A stretch of 64,000 nucleotides of DNA, taken from Flavobacteriales bacterium (lineage in GTDB: Bacteria > Bacteroidota > Bacteroidia > Flavobacteriales > JABDKJ01). This document shows, in pieces, positions 52,278-60,713 of the stretch (within the stretch, counting starts at the first letter, position 1; every line of letters begins with the position of its first letter). The DNA lies in the NCBI GenBank assembly GCA_013002285.1, contig JABDKJ010000035.1, positions 1 through 64,000 of the forward strand. The letters are read 5' to 3'. The translations under genes and the position numbers were made by a program. The notes below the pieces were generated by a model that was not told the DNA's origin, did no database searches, and was given only the letters and a program-made list of their open reading frames with translations.

Positions 52278-52808
52278 ATGGCTATAAGAAGACCTTTCAA
52301 TTTACAGAAGTGGATAGATGAACACCGTGAGGAACTAAAACCACCTGTTGGAAATCGAAACCTCTATCGCGAAGAATCGGAAGATTACATAGTAATGATA
52401 GTTGCCGGACCTAATGCTCGAAAAGATTATCATTACAACGAGACTGAGGAACTCTATTATCAAATAGAAGGAGACATCAATGTGCGGATCCAAGAAAATG
52501 GAGAAGCAGTGGATATACCTATTAAGGAAGGTGAAATGTTCCTCTTGCCACCTAAAGTCCCACATTCCCCAATGCGTTCCGAAGGGTCCATAGGGCTAGT
52601 TATCGAATTGAAAAGGAAGCCGGAAGAAAATGATGGTCTCTTGTGGTTTTGTGATAATTGTAACACCAAATTACACGACAGCTATTTTAAATTGACCAAT
52701 ATAGAAAAGGACTTTCTTCCAAGATTTAAGGATTATTATACAGACGAAGAAAAACGCACATGCAGCAATTGCGGAGAAGTAATGCAAACAGACCCTCGCT
52801 TTATTTAA
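52278..52808 (+). CDS. 3-hydroxyanthranilate 3,4-dioxygenase
   Basis: Opens the ring of 3-hydroxyanthranilate to 2-amino-3-carboxymuconate semialdehyde (ACMS) in the kynurenine pathway. With the ATG at 52278 (176 residues) the cupin iron site is His52, Glu58 and His96, with the substrate arginines Arg48 and Arg100. The bacterial-type C-terminal rubredoxin-like iron site has all four cysteines, Cys125/Cys128 and Cys162/Cys165. A TTG two codons earlier is less likely. The next gene, 30 bases downstream, uses its product, which supports the call. Confidence 0.95.
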   Translation: MAIRRPFNLQKWIDEHREELKPPVGNRNLYREESEDYIVMIVAGPNARKDYHYNETEELYYQIEGDINVRIQENGEAVDIPIKEGEMFLLPPKVPHSPMRSEGSIGLVIELKRKPEENDGLLWFCDNCNTKLHDSYFKLTNIEKDFLPRFKDYYTDEEKRTCSNCGEVMQTDPRFI

Positions 52809-52838
52809 AATTCCTTCTCTGTTCTGAACCTGCACTCA

Positions 52839-53858
52839 ATGAAGAACCTTTTTACCATAGATATACATACACACATCCTTCCCGAAAACATTCCGGATTT
52901 TCGTTCCAAGTTCGGGTATGGTGGTTTTATACATCTAGACCACCACAAACCAAAATGCGCTCGGATGATGATGGACGACCGATTCTTTCGGGAGATCTAT
53001 TGCAATTGCTGGGACCCCGTTACAAGAATTGAAGAATGTGAAGAGCAACAGGTAAATGTACAAGTACTCTCTACAGTACCTGTGATGTTCGGTTATTGGG
53101 CAAGCCCACATGATACCCTCACTCTTTCTATGTTCTTGAATGATCATATAGCTGGTATCGTTGAGGAATTCCCAAAACGTTTTATCGGTTTGGGCACCTT
53201 ACCCATGCAAGCTCCGGAACTCGCCATAAAAGAATTAGAGCGTTGCAAGAGAATAGGGCTTGTTGGAATTGAGATCGGTTCTCATATTAATGACTGGAAC
53301 CTGAACGATCCAAACCTTTTTCCAATTTTCCAGGCATGCGAAGAATTGGACATGGCGCTTTTTGTGCATCCATGGGATATGATGGGCAAGGATAAAATGG
53401 AAAAATATTGGTTGCCTTGGTTGGTTGGTATGCCGGCAGAAACTTCGCTAGCGATATGTTCAATGATCTTTGGAGGAGTATTCGAGAGGCTTCCGAAACT
53501 CAGGGTCGCATTTGCTCATGGTGGCGGATCATTTCCAGCGACTATAGGACGAGTGGAACACGGATTCAATGTCAGGCCAGATCTTTGTGCCATCGACAAC
53601 AACGTAAACCCAAAAGAGTATTTAGGTAAATTTTGGCTCGACTCCTTGGTGCACGACCCACAGATGCTCGACTATGTAGTTGGTCTTATGGGTGAAGACA
53701 AAATTGCTTTGGGAACAGATTACCCCTTTCCTCTTGGAGAACTTGAACCCGGAAAACTGATCCATAGCATGTCTGAATATGATGATGCGAAAAAAGAAAT
53801 GCTCCTGAGCGGATCTGCCTTGAAATGGCTTTCATTGGACAAAAAATCATTCATTTGA
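52839..53858 (+). CDS. 2-amino-3-carboxymuconate-6-semialdehyde decarboxylase (ACMSD)
   Basis: A zinc amidohydrolase-fold decarboxylase that takes ACMS away from quinolinate (NAD synthesis) towards 2-aminomuconate and full oxidation. The 339-residue protein has the metal and catalytic residues His10 and His12 (DIHTH), His177 (LFVHPWD), His227 (FAHGGG) and Asp294 (GTDYPFP), matching the bacterial enzyme. It follows the dioxygenase by 30 bases as a two-step operon. The earlier kynurenine genes are not in the window. Confidence 0.95.
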   Translation: MKNLFTIDIHTHILPENIPDFRSKFGYGGFIHLDHHKPKCARMMMDDRFFREIYCNCWDPVTRIEECEEQQVNVQVLSTVPVMFGYWASPHDTLTLSMFLNDHIAGIVEEFPKRFIGLGTLPMQAPELAIKELERCKRIGLVGIEIGSHINDWNLNDPNLFPIFQACEELDMALFVHPWDMMGKDKMEKYWLPWLVGMPAETSLAICSMIFGGVFERLPKLRVAFAHGGGSFPATIGRVEHGFNVRPDLCAIDNNVNPKEYLGKFWLDSLVHDPQMLDYVVGLMGEDKIALGTDYPFPLGELEPGKLIHSMSEYDDAKKEMLLSGSALKWLSLDKKSFI

Positions 53859-53884
53859 TCAAAGCAGCATTTATTCAACGATAC

Positions 53885-53915
53885 TTGCTATAGCAGATCT
53901 TTTAAAATATCTTTG
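53885..53915 (+). promoter_or_regulatory. Promoter of the PurF-like gene
   Basis: TTG (53885-53887), 20-base spacer, TATCTTTG (53908-53915), with the ATG 17 bases further. This is the same spacing as the prs promoter. Confidence 0.75.
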
Positions 53916-53931
53916 TGCTCGACTATAGACC

Positions 53932-55827
53932 ATGAGTGACGCCATCAAACATGAGTGCGGAATAGCACTTCTTCGTTTAAAAAAACCTCTTCAATTTTAT
54001 TTGGATAAATACGGCACACCTTTTTACGGTGCGAACAAGCTGTATTTACTCATGGAAAAGCAGCACAATCGAGGTCAAGACGGGGCTGGAGTTGCAAGCA
54101 TTAAGTTCGATGTCAATCCAGGTGAACGCTATATAAGCCGAAAAAGATCGATCAGCCAAAAACCCCTTAAGGAAATATTTGACCATATAAATGGTCGTTT
54201 TGAAAGTGCTCTTGAAAAAGACCCTGAAAAAGTAAATGATGTAGAATGGCTAAAAAGAAATTGTCCTTTCACTGGCGAACTATTTTTAGGGCATTTGAGA
54301 TATGGCACCTTCGGAAAGAATTCAATTGAAAGTTGCCACCCTTTTCTAAGGCAAAATAACTGGATGACACGTAATTTGGTTGTTGCAGGCAATTTTAACC
54401 TTACCAATGTAGATGAGCTTTTTAATATCCTCATCAATATAGGACAGCATCCCAAAGAAAAATCTGATACGGTAACAGTACTTGAAAAGATCGGGCACTA
54501 TTTGGACGATGAGAACCAACAGTTATTTGACAAGTACAAAGCCGAAGGCCTTTCTTATCAAGAGATCACACAAAAGATAGCTGAGAACATTAGCATCCGA
54601 AATATTCTTGAGAATTCAGTAGTGGATTGGGATGGAGGATACGTCATGGCTGGAATGATGGGCCATGGCGATGCATTTGTTTTGAGAGATCCGAATGGAA
54701 TTCGTCCAGCTTATTATTTTGAGGACGATGAGATAGTTGTGGTGACTTCTGAGAGACCCGTAATCCAAACAGCTTTCAATATCCGTAGAGACAAGATCAG
54801 GGAATTACCTCCTGGCAATGCCATTTCCATAAAGAAAAATGGAGAGGTCAATATTTTTGAGGTAACTGAACCCAAAGAACGTAAGGCCTGTTCTTTTGAA
54901 CGCATTTATTTTTCTAGGGGTAGTGATCATGATATCTATAAAGAGCGTCAAATGCTCGGCAGGAAGTTGGTGCCGAAGATCATGGAAGAGATCGATCACG
55001 ATCTCAGTAATTCTGTTTTTTCATTCATTCCCAACACAGCAGAAACTTCATTTTACGGTTTGATCAAAGGTTTAGAAGATCACTTGAATGAGGAGAAAAA
55101 GAAACAACTTAAGACCATTGACATCAATGACGAAGAGGCATTGAACAAGATCATGTACTTAAGGCCTCGCATTGAAAAGATCGCCATAAAGGACGCCAAA
55201 TTAAGGACATTCATTACGCAGGATGAAGATAGGGATGACATGGTGGCCCATGTATATGACATTACATATGGTACGGTAAACCCTGGCGACAATCTGGTGA
55301 TCATAGATGATTCGATCGTAAGAGGAACCACTTTAAAACAAAGTATCTTAAAGATCTTGGATCGCTTAGGACCAGAGACGATCATCATTCTTTCGTCTGC
55401 GCCACAGATCCGCTATCCAGATTGTTACGGAATAGACATGGCTAAATTGGGAGACTTCATTGCCTTCCAGGCTGCTATTGCACTACTCAAAGAAAACGAC
55501 ATGGGTTACTTGATCGATCATGTTTTCAATAAATGCGAAGAGCAGCAGTATAAACCAAAGGGAGAGATCGTTAACCATGTTAAAGAGATCTATGCTCCAT
55601 TTACTGATGAGGAGATCTCAAATAAGATCGCAGAATTACTTACACCTAAAGGCATCAATGCCAAGGTGAAGATCATCTATCAAACTTTGGAAGGTTTACA
55701 TGCATCATGCCCAGACAATTTGGGAGATTGGTATTTCTCAGGGAACTACCCTACGCCTGGTGGGAACAAAGTGGTGAACAAAGCCTTTATAAATTTCTAC
55801 AAAGGCGTGAATCAACGAGCGTATTAG
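53932..55827 (+). CDS. Long PurF-like amidophosphoribosyltransferase
   Basis: By fold this should transfer glutamine ammonia to PRPP to form phosphoribosylamine, the first step of purine synthesis. The 631-residue protein has the nucleophile Cys9 (HECGIALL) behind an eight-residue propeptide, the glutaminase motifs QHNRGQDGAG and GHLRYGT, a GGYVMAGM stretch, and the PRPP loop IIDDSIVRGTT near residue 460. It is about 130-150 residues longer than ordinary PurF, with insertions around 60-110 and in the C-terminal domain, and a long tail. I recall this long form as a second PurF in Bacteroidota, so a specialised role cannot be excluded. It has its own strong promoter. Confidence 0.82.
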   Translation: MSDAIKHECGIALLRLKKPLQFYLDKYGTPFYGANKLYLLMEKQHNRGQDGAGVASIKFDVNPGERYISRKRSISQKPLKEIFDHINGRFESALEKDPEKVNDVEWLKRNCPFTGELFLGHLRYGTFGKNSIESCHPFLRQNNWMTRNLVVAGNFNLTNVDELFNILINIGQHPKEKSDTVTVLEKIGHYLDDENQQLFDKYKAEGLSYQEITQKIAENISIRNILENSVVDWDGGYVMAGMMGHGDAFVLRDPNGIRPAYYFEDDEIVVVTSERPVIQTAFNIRRDKIRELPPGNAISIKKNGEVNIFEVTEPKERKACSFERIYFSRGSDHDIYKERQMLGRKLVPKIMEEIDHDLSNSVFSFIPNTAETSFYGLIKGLEDHLNEEKKKQLKTIDINDEEALNKIMYLRPRIEKIAIKDAKLRTFITQDEDRDDMVAHVYDITYGTVNPGDNLVIIDDSIVRGTTLKQSILKILDRLGPETIIILSSAPQIRYPDCYGIDMAKLGDFIAFQAAIALLKENDMGYLIDHVFNKCEEQQYKPKGEIVNHVKEIYAPFTDEEISNKIAELLTPKGINAKVKIIYQTLEGLHASCPDNLGDWYFSGNYPTPGGNKVVNKAFINFYKGVNQRAY

Positions 55828-55857
55828 AATAGTGCTGGGTTATGAGTGATCTTGATC

Positions 55858-55955
55858 AAAGCTGCCCCCTGAGCACAGTCGAAGGGTAAGGCGAGCATGT
55901 CTTGAGTACTCTTGGATAGTGAGGACAAAGCTGGGCACTGAGCCTGTCGAAGTGC
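55858..55955. repeat. Pair of palindromic intergenic repeats
   Basis: Two related units, each starting AAAGCTG: unit 1 (55858-55886) contains CCCT-GAGCACAGTCGA-AGGG, unit 2 (55928-55955) GCACT-GAGCCTGTCGA-AGTGC. The arms differ but each is self-complementary, while the GAGC...GTCGA core is shared, so pairing is conserved although sequence is not. They fill the gap between the PurF-like gene and the convergent gene at 55989. Confidence 0.75.
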
Positions 55956-55988
55956 TAGAAAAAAAAACTCTATTTCCTTTAGATCTTT

Positions 55989-56516
55989 CTAAACGAAAAA
56001 AGAAGTAACCATGGAGATGAACATGATCCCTATCGCAGCTACGAAATACTTTATAGATAAACTTACATTCCTGAATTTTGCGCGGGCAATTGAACTTAAA
56101 GTATGGATCTGTTCTGCAACCTGTGTACTCATGGCTTGAAGATCGTTGGTTGCCGCCAACAGTTCTTTTTGATACATTTTATAATTTTCAAACTCTGCAA
56201 AAATATCTCCGTAGTAGATGACCGAACGAGGGTTTTTATCAAAGAAACGAGGAAAGAAAGCCCTTACTGAATAGAAAAAGGAAATACCCACAGTTATACC
56301 AAATGCGCTGCCCAATATTTTTAGGATGATGGACCTTCCAAGGATCTCTGAGATCAAACTTTCTCCATTGAACATGAGCGTGATAAGGATACTAAAGAGT
56401 GTTATGACCATTCCACCTTTCATTTCGCTGTAGCGGATCATCTGATGATTTAGATGGAGAATGTGCCAATGCTGCTCCATCTTTTCATAGTCGTTCATTT
56501 TAGGTGTGTCTTGCAT
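55989..56516 (-). CDS. PycTM-like (DUF5706) membrane protein
   Basis: The 175-residue protein resembles the transmembrane effector family of Pycsar antiphage systems: an N-terminal helix HWHILHLNHQMIRYSEMKGG (in place of the usual D-x-K-A turn), hydrophobic hairpin helices at about 36-50 and 65-88, an FF-Y-VRAFFPR turn, YYGDIF, a long helix with LAATNDLQAMSTQVAEQIHTLSSIARAKF, and a final membrane helix at about 155-174. In Pycsar systems such proteins disrupt the membrane when a cyclic pyrimidine nucleotide is made. No cyclase gene is in this window, so a housekeeping role is as likely. Its frame is intact and compositionally like its neighbours. Confidence 0.6.
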   Translation of the reverse strand: MQDTPKMNDYEKMEQHWHILHLNHQMIRYSEMKGGMVITLFSILITLMFNGESLISEILGRSIILKILGSAFGITVGISFFYSVRAFFPRFFDKNPRSVIYYGDIFAEFENYKMYQKELLAATNDLQAMSTQVAEQIHTLSSIARAKFRNVSLSIKYFVAAIGIMFISMVTSFFV

Positions 56517-56571
56517 ACTCGATCATTAGTTAGGCTAAAATAATCAAATCGAAATAGGAAAATAAATGATC

Positions 56572-57822
56572 TTATGATCTGATGGCATCTACAGGATCCA
56601 ATCTACTTGCTTTCCAGGCTGGGAAGATCCCTGCAATAAGCCCGATCACCACAGAAATCCCTATTCCTATAATGATGTTCTTTAGCGATAATGTCACCTC
56701 GAAGGGAACAACTGACGAAAGACCTAGAGATGCTAACCAAACGAGGAATAGGCCAATAAGCCCACCAAAAATGCACAGCACGATCGCTTCAAAGAGAAAT
56801 TGATAGAGGATGAAAGGGTTCTTTGCACCCAAAGATTTTTGGATCCCTATCTGGTTTGTCCTTTCCTTTACAGAAACGAACATGATGTTGGCAATACTAA
56901 AGCCACCAACCAAAATGGAAAGGCCTCCTATAATAGCCCCAACCAGGGACATTCCACCGGTTATCGCTCCAATGATATCTTTGATCAATGTCATTTCGTT
57001 CAACGAGAAATTGTTTTTCTGAGTAGGCCTTATCTTTCTGATCGCCCTCATTTTTGCGATGATCTCCCCTTTCACTTCATCATTGTCATAGCCTTCCTTA
57101 CCCTTTACCCAGATCCTGTTATTGTCTGAATTTCTGATATCAATGATCGACTCGCCATAGACGACCGGCACCATCACAATATCGTCAAAACCATTCCCCA
57201 TCAATCCTTCACCTTCTCGTTCAAAAACTCCAATCACCGTTGCTTTTTTACCTGCTATTTTGATCTCCTTTCCAATAGGATCGAGCGCACCATAGAGGTC
57301 ATCTTTTATATTCACACCTATGATCGCAACGTTCCGACCACCTTCAGATTCAGCTCTAGTGAAATATCTTCCCTGGTCTAGTTTTATATCGTACACATCC
57401 TTGAACTGATGAGACGACAAAAAGATCACGGCCCTCGGGATACTCGAATTATAGTACTCTACTTTCCTCACTCCGTCTGCCATAAAACACATGGCTTCTG
57501 CTTTTGTAAGTCTCTTTTGGAGTGCACGAAGATCGTTCATGCTAGAAGGAGGTCTCTGCCAATAATTCCACCATGCATATTCAGAGTCACCTTCTTCAGG
57601 AGCCATAGGCCATTTTGCAATAACTATGATGTCGTTACCCAGTTCATCCAAATTATCCTCAATGCTAGCCGTCATGGAATCGACCATGGTAAACACCCCA
57701 ATTATAGCTAGTATCCCCACGGTAATTCCCAACAGAGAAAGAAAAGTTCTCAACTTATTGTTGACCAAAGAATTCACAGCAAATTGAAAACTCTCTCTAA
57801 ATAATCTGAAATAGATCTTCAC
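56572..57822 (-). CDS. ABC transporter permease, MacB/FtsX type
   Basis: A membrane subunit of an export or lipoprotein-handling ABC transporter. The 416-residue protein has one N-terminal helix (about 25-48; LRTFLSLLGITVGILAI), a MacB-type periplasmic domain (about 50-280), and the FtsX domain with three C-terminal helices (about 290-320, 338-370, 380-405), ending GIFPAWKASRLDPVDAIRS as is typical. The start codon is GTG at 57822. There is no ATPase or membrane-fusion partner beside it. The position upstream of and divergent from purH-mre is one I recall in Flavobacteriia. Confidence 0.9.
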   Translation of the reverse strand: MKIYFRLFRESFQFAVNSLVNNKLRTFLSLLGITVGILAIIGVFTMVDSMTASIEDNLDELGNDIIVIAKWPMAPEEGDSEYAWWNYWQRPPSSMNDLRALQKRLTKAEAMCFMADGVRKVEYYNSSIPRAVIFLSSHQFKDVYDIKLDQGRYFTRAESEGGRNVAIIGVNIKDDLYGALDPIGKEIKIAGKKATVIGVFEREGEGLMGNGFDDIVMVPVVYGESIIDIRNSDNNRIWVKGKEGYDNDEVKGEIIAKMRAIRKIRPTQKNNFSLNEMTLIKDIIGAITGGMSLVGAIIGGLSILVGGFSIANIMFVSVKERTNQIGIQKSLGAKNPFILYQFLFEAIVLCIFGGLIGLFLVWLASLGLSSVVPFEVTLSLKNIIIGIGISVVIGLIAGIFPAWKASRLDPVDAIRS

Positions 57823-57839
57823 AGCATAAATGTAAGTTT

Positions 57840-57861
57840 ATTGAATTAAGCTTCATTCAAT
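57840..57861. repeat. Inverted repeat between divergent permease and purH genes
   Basis: ATTGAAT (57840-57846) and ATTCAAT (57855-57861) flank TAAGCTTC, whose AAGCTT centre is itself palindromic. It could be an operator for the permease gene, whose start is 18 bases away. Confidence 0.4.
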
Positions 57862-57961
57862 TTATTGCCGATGGCGGTTTTTCAACACGAGCGGTATTTC
57901 GGAGGCCAAAATGTGTAAAAGATCTTAGTGCAAAACAACACATAGTTAATAGGGGTTTTGG

Positions 57962-57969
57962 TAGCTTTG
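57962..57969 (+). promoter_or_regulatory. Bacteroidota -7 element for purH
   Basis: TAGCTTTG matches TAnnTTTG, 17 bases before the purH ATG. No -33 TTG at 19-20 bases. Confidence 0.5.
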
Positions 57970-57986
57970 CAGCCTTAATTCAAGAA

Positions 57987-59504
57987 ATGAACAAGATCAA
58001 TTCGGCACTTATATCTGTTTTCGACAAAGGTAACCTCGATGGAATACTTAAAGAACTGGATAAACAGAATGTGAAGATCTACTCTACAGGTGGAACTCAA
58101 AAATTTATAGAGGATAAAGGATATACCGTAACAGCAGTTGAGGACATAACCTCTTACCCTTCCATTCTTGGGGGTAGAGTGAAAACACTACACCCAAAAG
58201 TTTTCGGTGGCATATTAGGAAGAAGGGATCTAGAAGGAGATACGGCACAGCTCGCAGAATATGACATTCCTGCGATCGACCTTGTGATCGTTGACCTGTA
58301 CCCTTTTGAAGACACGGTGGCCAATACAGATGTAGAACAAGACATCATTGAAAAAATAGACATCGGAGGCATCTCACTCATAAGAGCTGCAGCAAAGAAT
58401 TACAAAGATGTGGTGATCATCCCATCAAAAAATGAATACCCGGAATTGTTAAGGATCCTTAGCGAACAGCAAGGGTTCACTAAAATTGAGGAAAGGAAAA
58501 AATTGGCTGCTAAAGCCTTTGACATTTCTTCTCATTACGATAGTGCGATCTTTAAATTTTTCGATGAAGAAGACACTACATTCAAACAAAGTATAGCACC
58601 GTCAAAAGTGTTGAGATATGGTGAAAACCCACATCAAAAAGGTGTTTTCTATGGAGATCTTGAAAAACTATTTGATCAGCTCCATGGAAAAGAATTGTCA
58701 TACAACAATCTCTTAGATATTGATGCAGCCGTCAATCTTATGTCGGAATTCAAGGAAGAAGGCCCAACCTTCGCCATACTCAAACACAACAACGCCTGTG
58801 GTCTTGCAACAAGAAATACTCTTGCAGAAGCTTATAAAGACGCCCTTGCCGGAGATCCTATTTCTGCTTTTGGTGGGATATTGATCGCCAACAGAGAGAT
58901 AGACATGGCTACTGCCGAACAAGTGAACACATTGTTTTGTGAGGTTGTGATCGCTCCATCATATTCAAGTGAAGCTTTGGAATTGCTAATGTCAAAAAAG
59001 AAGCGCGTTCTTTTGGTACAGAAGGAAATGGAAATGCCAAGTGCACAATTCAGAACTGCACTGAATGGCGTTTTGTGGCAAGATGTTGACAGTATCACTG
59101 ACCCTATTTCCAACTTTGAGCAAAGAACCAAAAAGGACTGCACGGAGCAAGAATTAAAAGACCTTTTCTTTGCCAATAAATTGGTGAAGCACACCAAATC
59201 GAACACCATTGTGTTGGCTAAAAATGGACAACTACTTGCAAGTGGCACGGGACAAACAAGTCGTGTAGACGCTTTGAACCAGGCCATCGACAAAGCCAAG
59301 AAATTCGGTTTTGACCTGAACGGTGCTGTTATGGCATCCGATGCATTTTTCCCATTTCCAGATTGTGTTGAGATCGCTCACAAGGAAGGCGTTACTGCAG
59401 TGATACAACCAGGTGGGTCTATTAAAGATGAGCTTTCGATCGCCTACTGCGATGAAAAAGACATGGCTATGGTCTTTACGGGTAACAGGCATTTTAAGCA
59501 TTAA
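57987..59504 (+). CDS. purH: Bifunctional AICAR transformylase / IMP cyclohydrolase
   Basis: Carries out the last two steps of IMP synthesis. The 505-residue protein has the N-terminal cyclohydrolase domain (about 1-190; ALISVFDKGNLDGI, STGGTQKFIEDKGY, GGRVKTLHPKVFGGIL) and the C-terminal transformylase domain with LRYGENPHQKGVFY, LKHNNACGLA (the catalytic Lys-His), and SDAFFPFPD. It ends MVFTGNRHFKH, the usual PurH C-terminus. Length is standard. mreB lies 158 bases downstream with its own upstream region. Confidence 0.97.
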   Translation: MNKINSALISVFDKGNLDGILKELDKQNVKIYSTGGTQKFIEDKGYTVTAVEDITSYPSILGGRVKTLHPKVFGGILGRRDLEGDTAQLAEYDIPAIDLVIVDLYPFEDTVANTDVEQDIIEKIDIGGISLIRAAAKNYKDVVIIPSKNEYPELLRILSEQQGFTKIEERKKLAAKAFDISSHYDSAIFKFFDEEDTTFKQSIAPSKVLRYGENPHQKGVFYGDLEKLFDQLHGKELSYNNLLDIDAAVNLMSEFKEEGPTFAILKHNNACGLATRNTLAEAYKDALAGDPISAFGGILIANREIDMATAEQVNTLFCEVVIAPSYSSEALELLMSKKKRVLLVQKEMEMPSAQFRTALNGVLWQDVDSITDPISNFEQRTKKDCTEQELKDLFFANKLVKHTKSNTIVLAKNGQLLASGTGQTSRVDALNQAIDKAKKFGFDLNGAVMASDAFFPFPDCVEIAHKEGVTAVIQPGGSIKDELSIAYCDEKDMAMVFTGNRHFKH

Positions 59505-59582
59505 CCTTAACAAAATTTGGCCTCAACTTTATTGGTCAAACACAAGGATCATCACACACCCTTCGTTACCAAGAGCGTGCGG

Positions 59583-59619
59583 TTAATATATATCAGCTGA
59601 GCCCTCTATTAATATATAT
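59583..59619 (+). repeat. Direct repeat upstream of mreB
   Basis: TTAATATATAT occurs at 59583-59593 and 59609-59619, starts 26 bases apart. A weak -7 element TACATTTT (59633-59640) follows, so the repeat sits where a regulator of the mre operon would bind. Confidence 0.45.
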
Positions 59620-59662
59620 TTCCTGCTATTTTTACATTTTATAAGGAAGGCTAAAAAACACG

Positions 59663-60688
59663 ATGGGATTATTCAGTTATTTTACTCAGGAGATCGCGAT
59701 AGACCTTGGTACTGCGAACACCTTGATCATATACAATGATAAGGTGGTGGTGGATGAGCCAAGTATTGTAGCACAAGATAGGCAGACCAAGAAATTCATT
59801 GCGATAGGAAGAGAAGCTCAGCAGATGCATGGGAAAACCCATGAGGACATCAAAACGATACGTCCGCTAAAAGACGGTGTTATTGCAGACTTCCAGGCGG
59901 CAGAAGCAATGATAAGAGGGATGATAAAAATGATCAACCCCAAGAAACAACTCTTCTCGCCTTCGATGAGAATGGTGATCTGCATTCCTTCTGGGATCAC
60001 AGAGGTTGAGAAAAGAGCAGTTGTCGATTCTGCAGAACATGCAAAAGCAAAAGAAGTTTATTTGATCCACGAACCCATGGCTGCCGCTATAGGTATTGGT
60101 ATCGATGTAGAAGAGCCGATGGGGAACATGATCATTGACATAGGTGGTGGAACGTCAGAGATCGCTGTGATCGCCCTCGGTGGAATTGTCAGTGACAAGA
60201 ATATTCGTGTTGCCGGGGACGAATTCACACAGGATATCGAAGAATATATGCGTAGACAGCACAACATCCTTATTGGTGAGCGTACTGCAGAAACCATAAA
60301 GATAGAAGTTGGTGCCGCACTTCCTGAATTGGAAAACCCACCAGAAGATTTTGCAGTTAGAGGACGTGACCTTCTAACCGGGATACCGAAGGAGATCTTG
60401 GTTTCTTACAAAGAGATCGCACATGCTTTGGACAAATCCATATCAAAGATAGAAGAAGCCATATTGAGCGCCTTAGAACAAACGCCTCCAGAACTTTCTG
60501 CAGATATTTACAGAACTGGGATCTATTTAGCAGGGGGAGGTTCGTTATTGAGAGGTTTAGATAGAAGGATATCCATGAAGACAAAGCTTCCTGTGCACAT
60601 TGCAGAAGATCCACTAAGAGCTGTTGCAATAGGAACGGGTATCGCTTTAAAGAACATTGATAAATACAAGTTTCTTATTAGAGATTGA
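59663..60688 (+). CDS. mreB: Rod shape-determining protein MreB
   Basis: A bacterial actin that guides the cell-wall elongation machinery. The 341-residue protein has the actin-fold signatures: the phosphate-1 loop IDLGTANTLI (about 13-22), VEKRAVVDSAEHAKA, the phosphate-2 loop IIDIGGGTSEIAVI (about 155-168), and the adenosine motif GIYLAGGGSLLRGLD (about 287-301). It is the first gene of mreB-mreC-mreD-mrdA-rodA. Confidence 0.98.
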   Translation: MGLFSYFTQEIAIDLGTANTLIIYNDKVVVDEPSIVAQDRQTKKFIAIGREAQQMHGKTHEDIKTIRPLKDGVIADFQAAEAMIRGMIKMINPKKQLFSPSMRMVICIPSGITEVEKRAVVDSAEHAKAKEVYLIHEPMAAAIGIGIDVEEPMGNMIIDIGGGTSEIAVIALGGIVSDKNIRVAGDEFTQDIEEYMRRQHNILIGERTAETIKIEVGAALPELENPPEDFAVRGRDLLTGIPKEILVSYKEIAHALDKSISKIEEAILSALEQTPPELSADIYRTGIYLAGGGSLLRGLDRRISMKTKLPVHIAEDPLRAVAIGTGIALKNIDKYKFLIRD

Positions 60689-60713
60689 TAAGAACAAATA
60701 GCGGTATTTCAGG

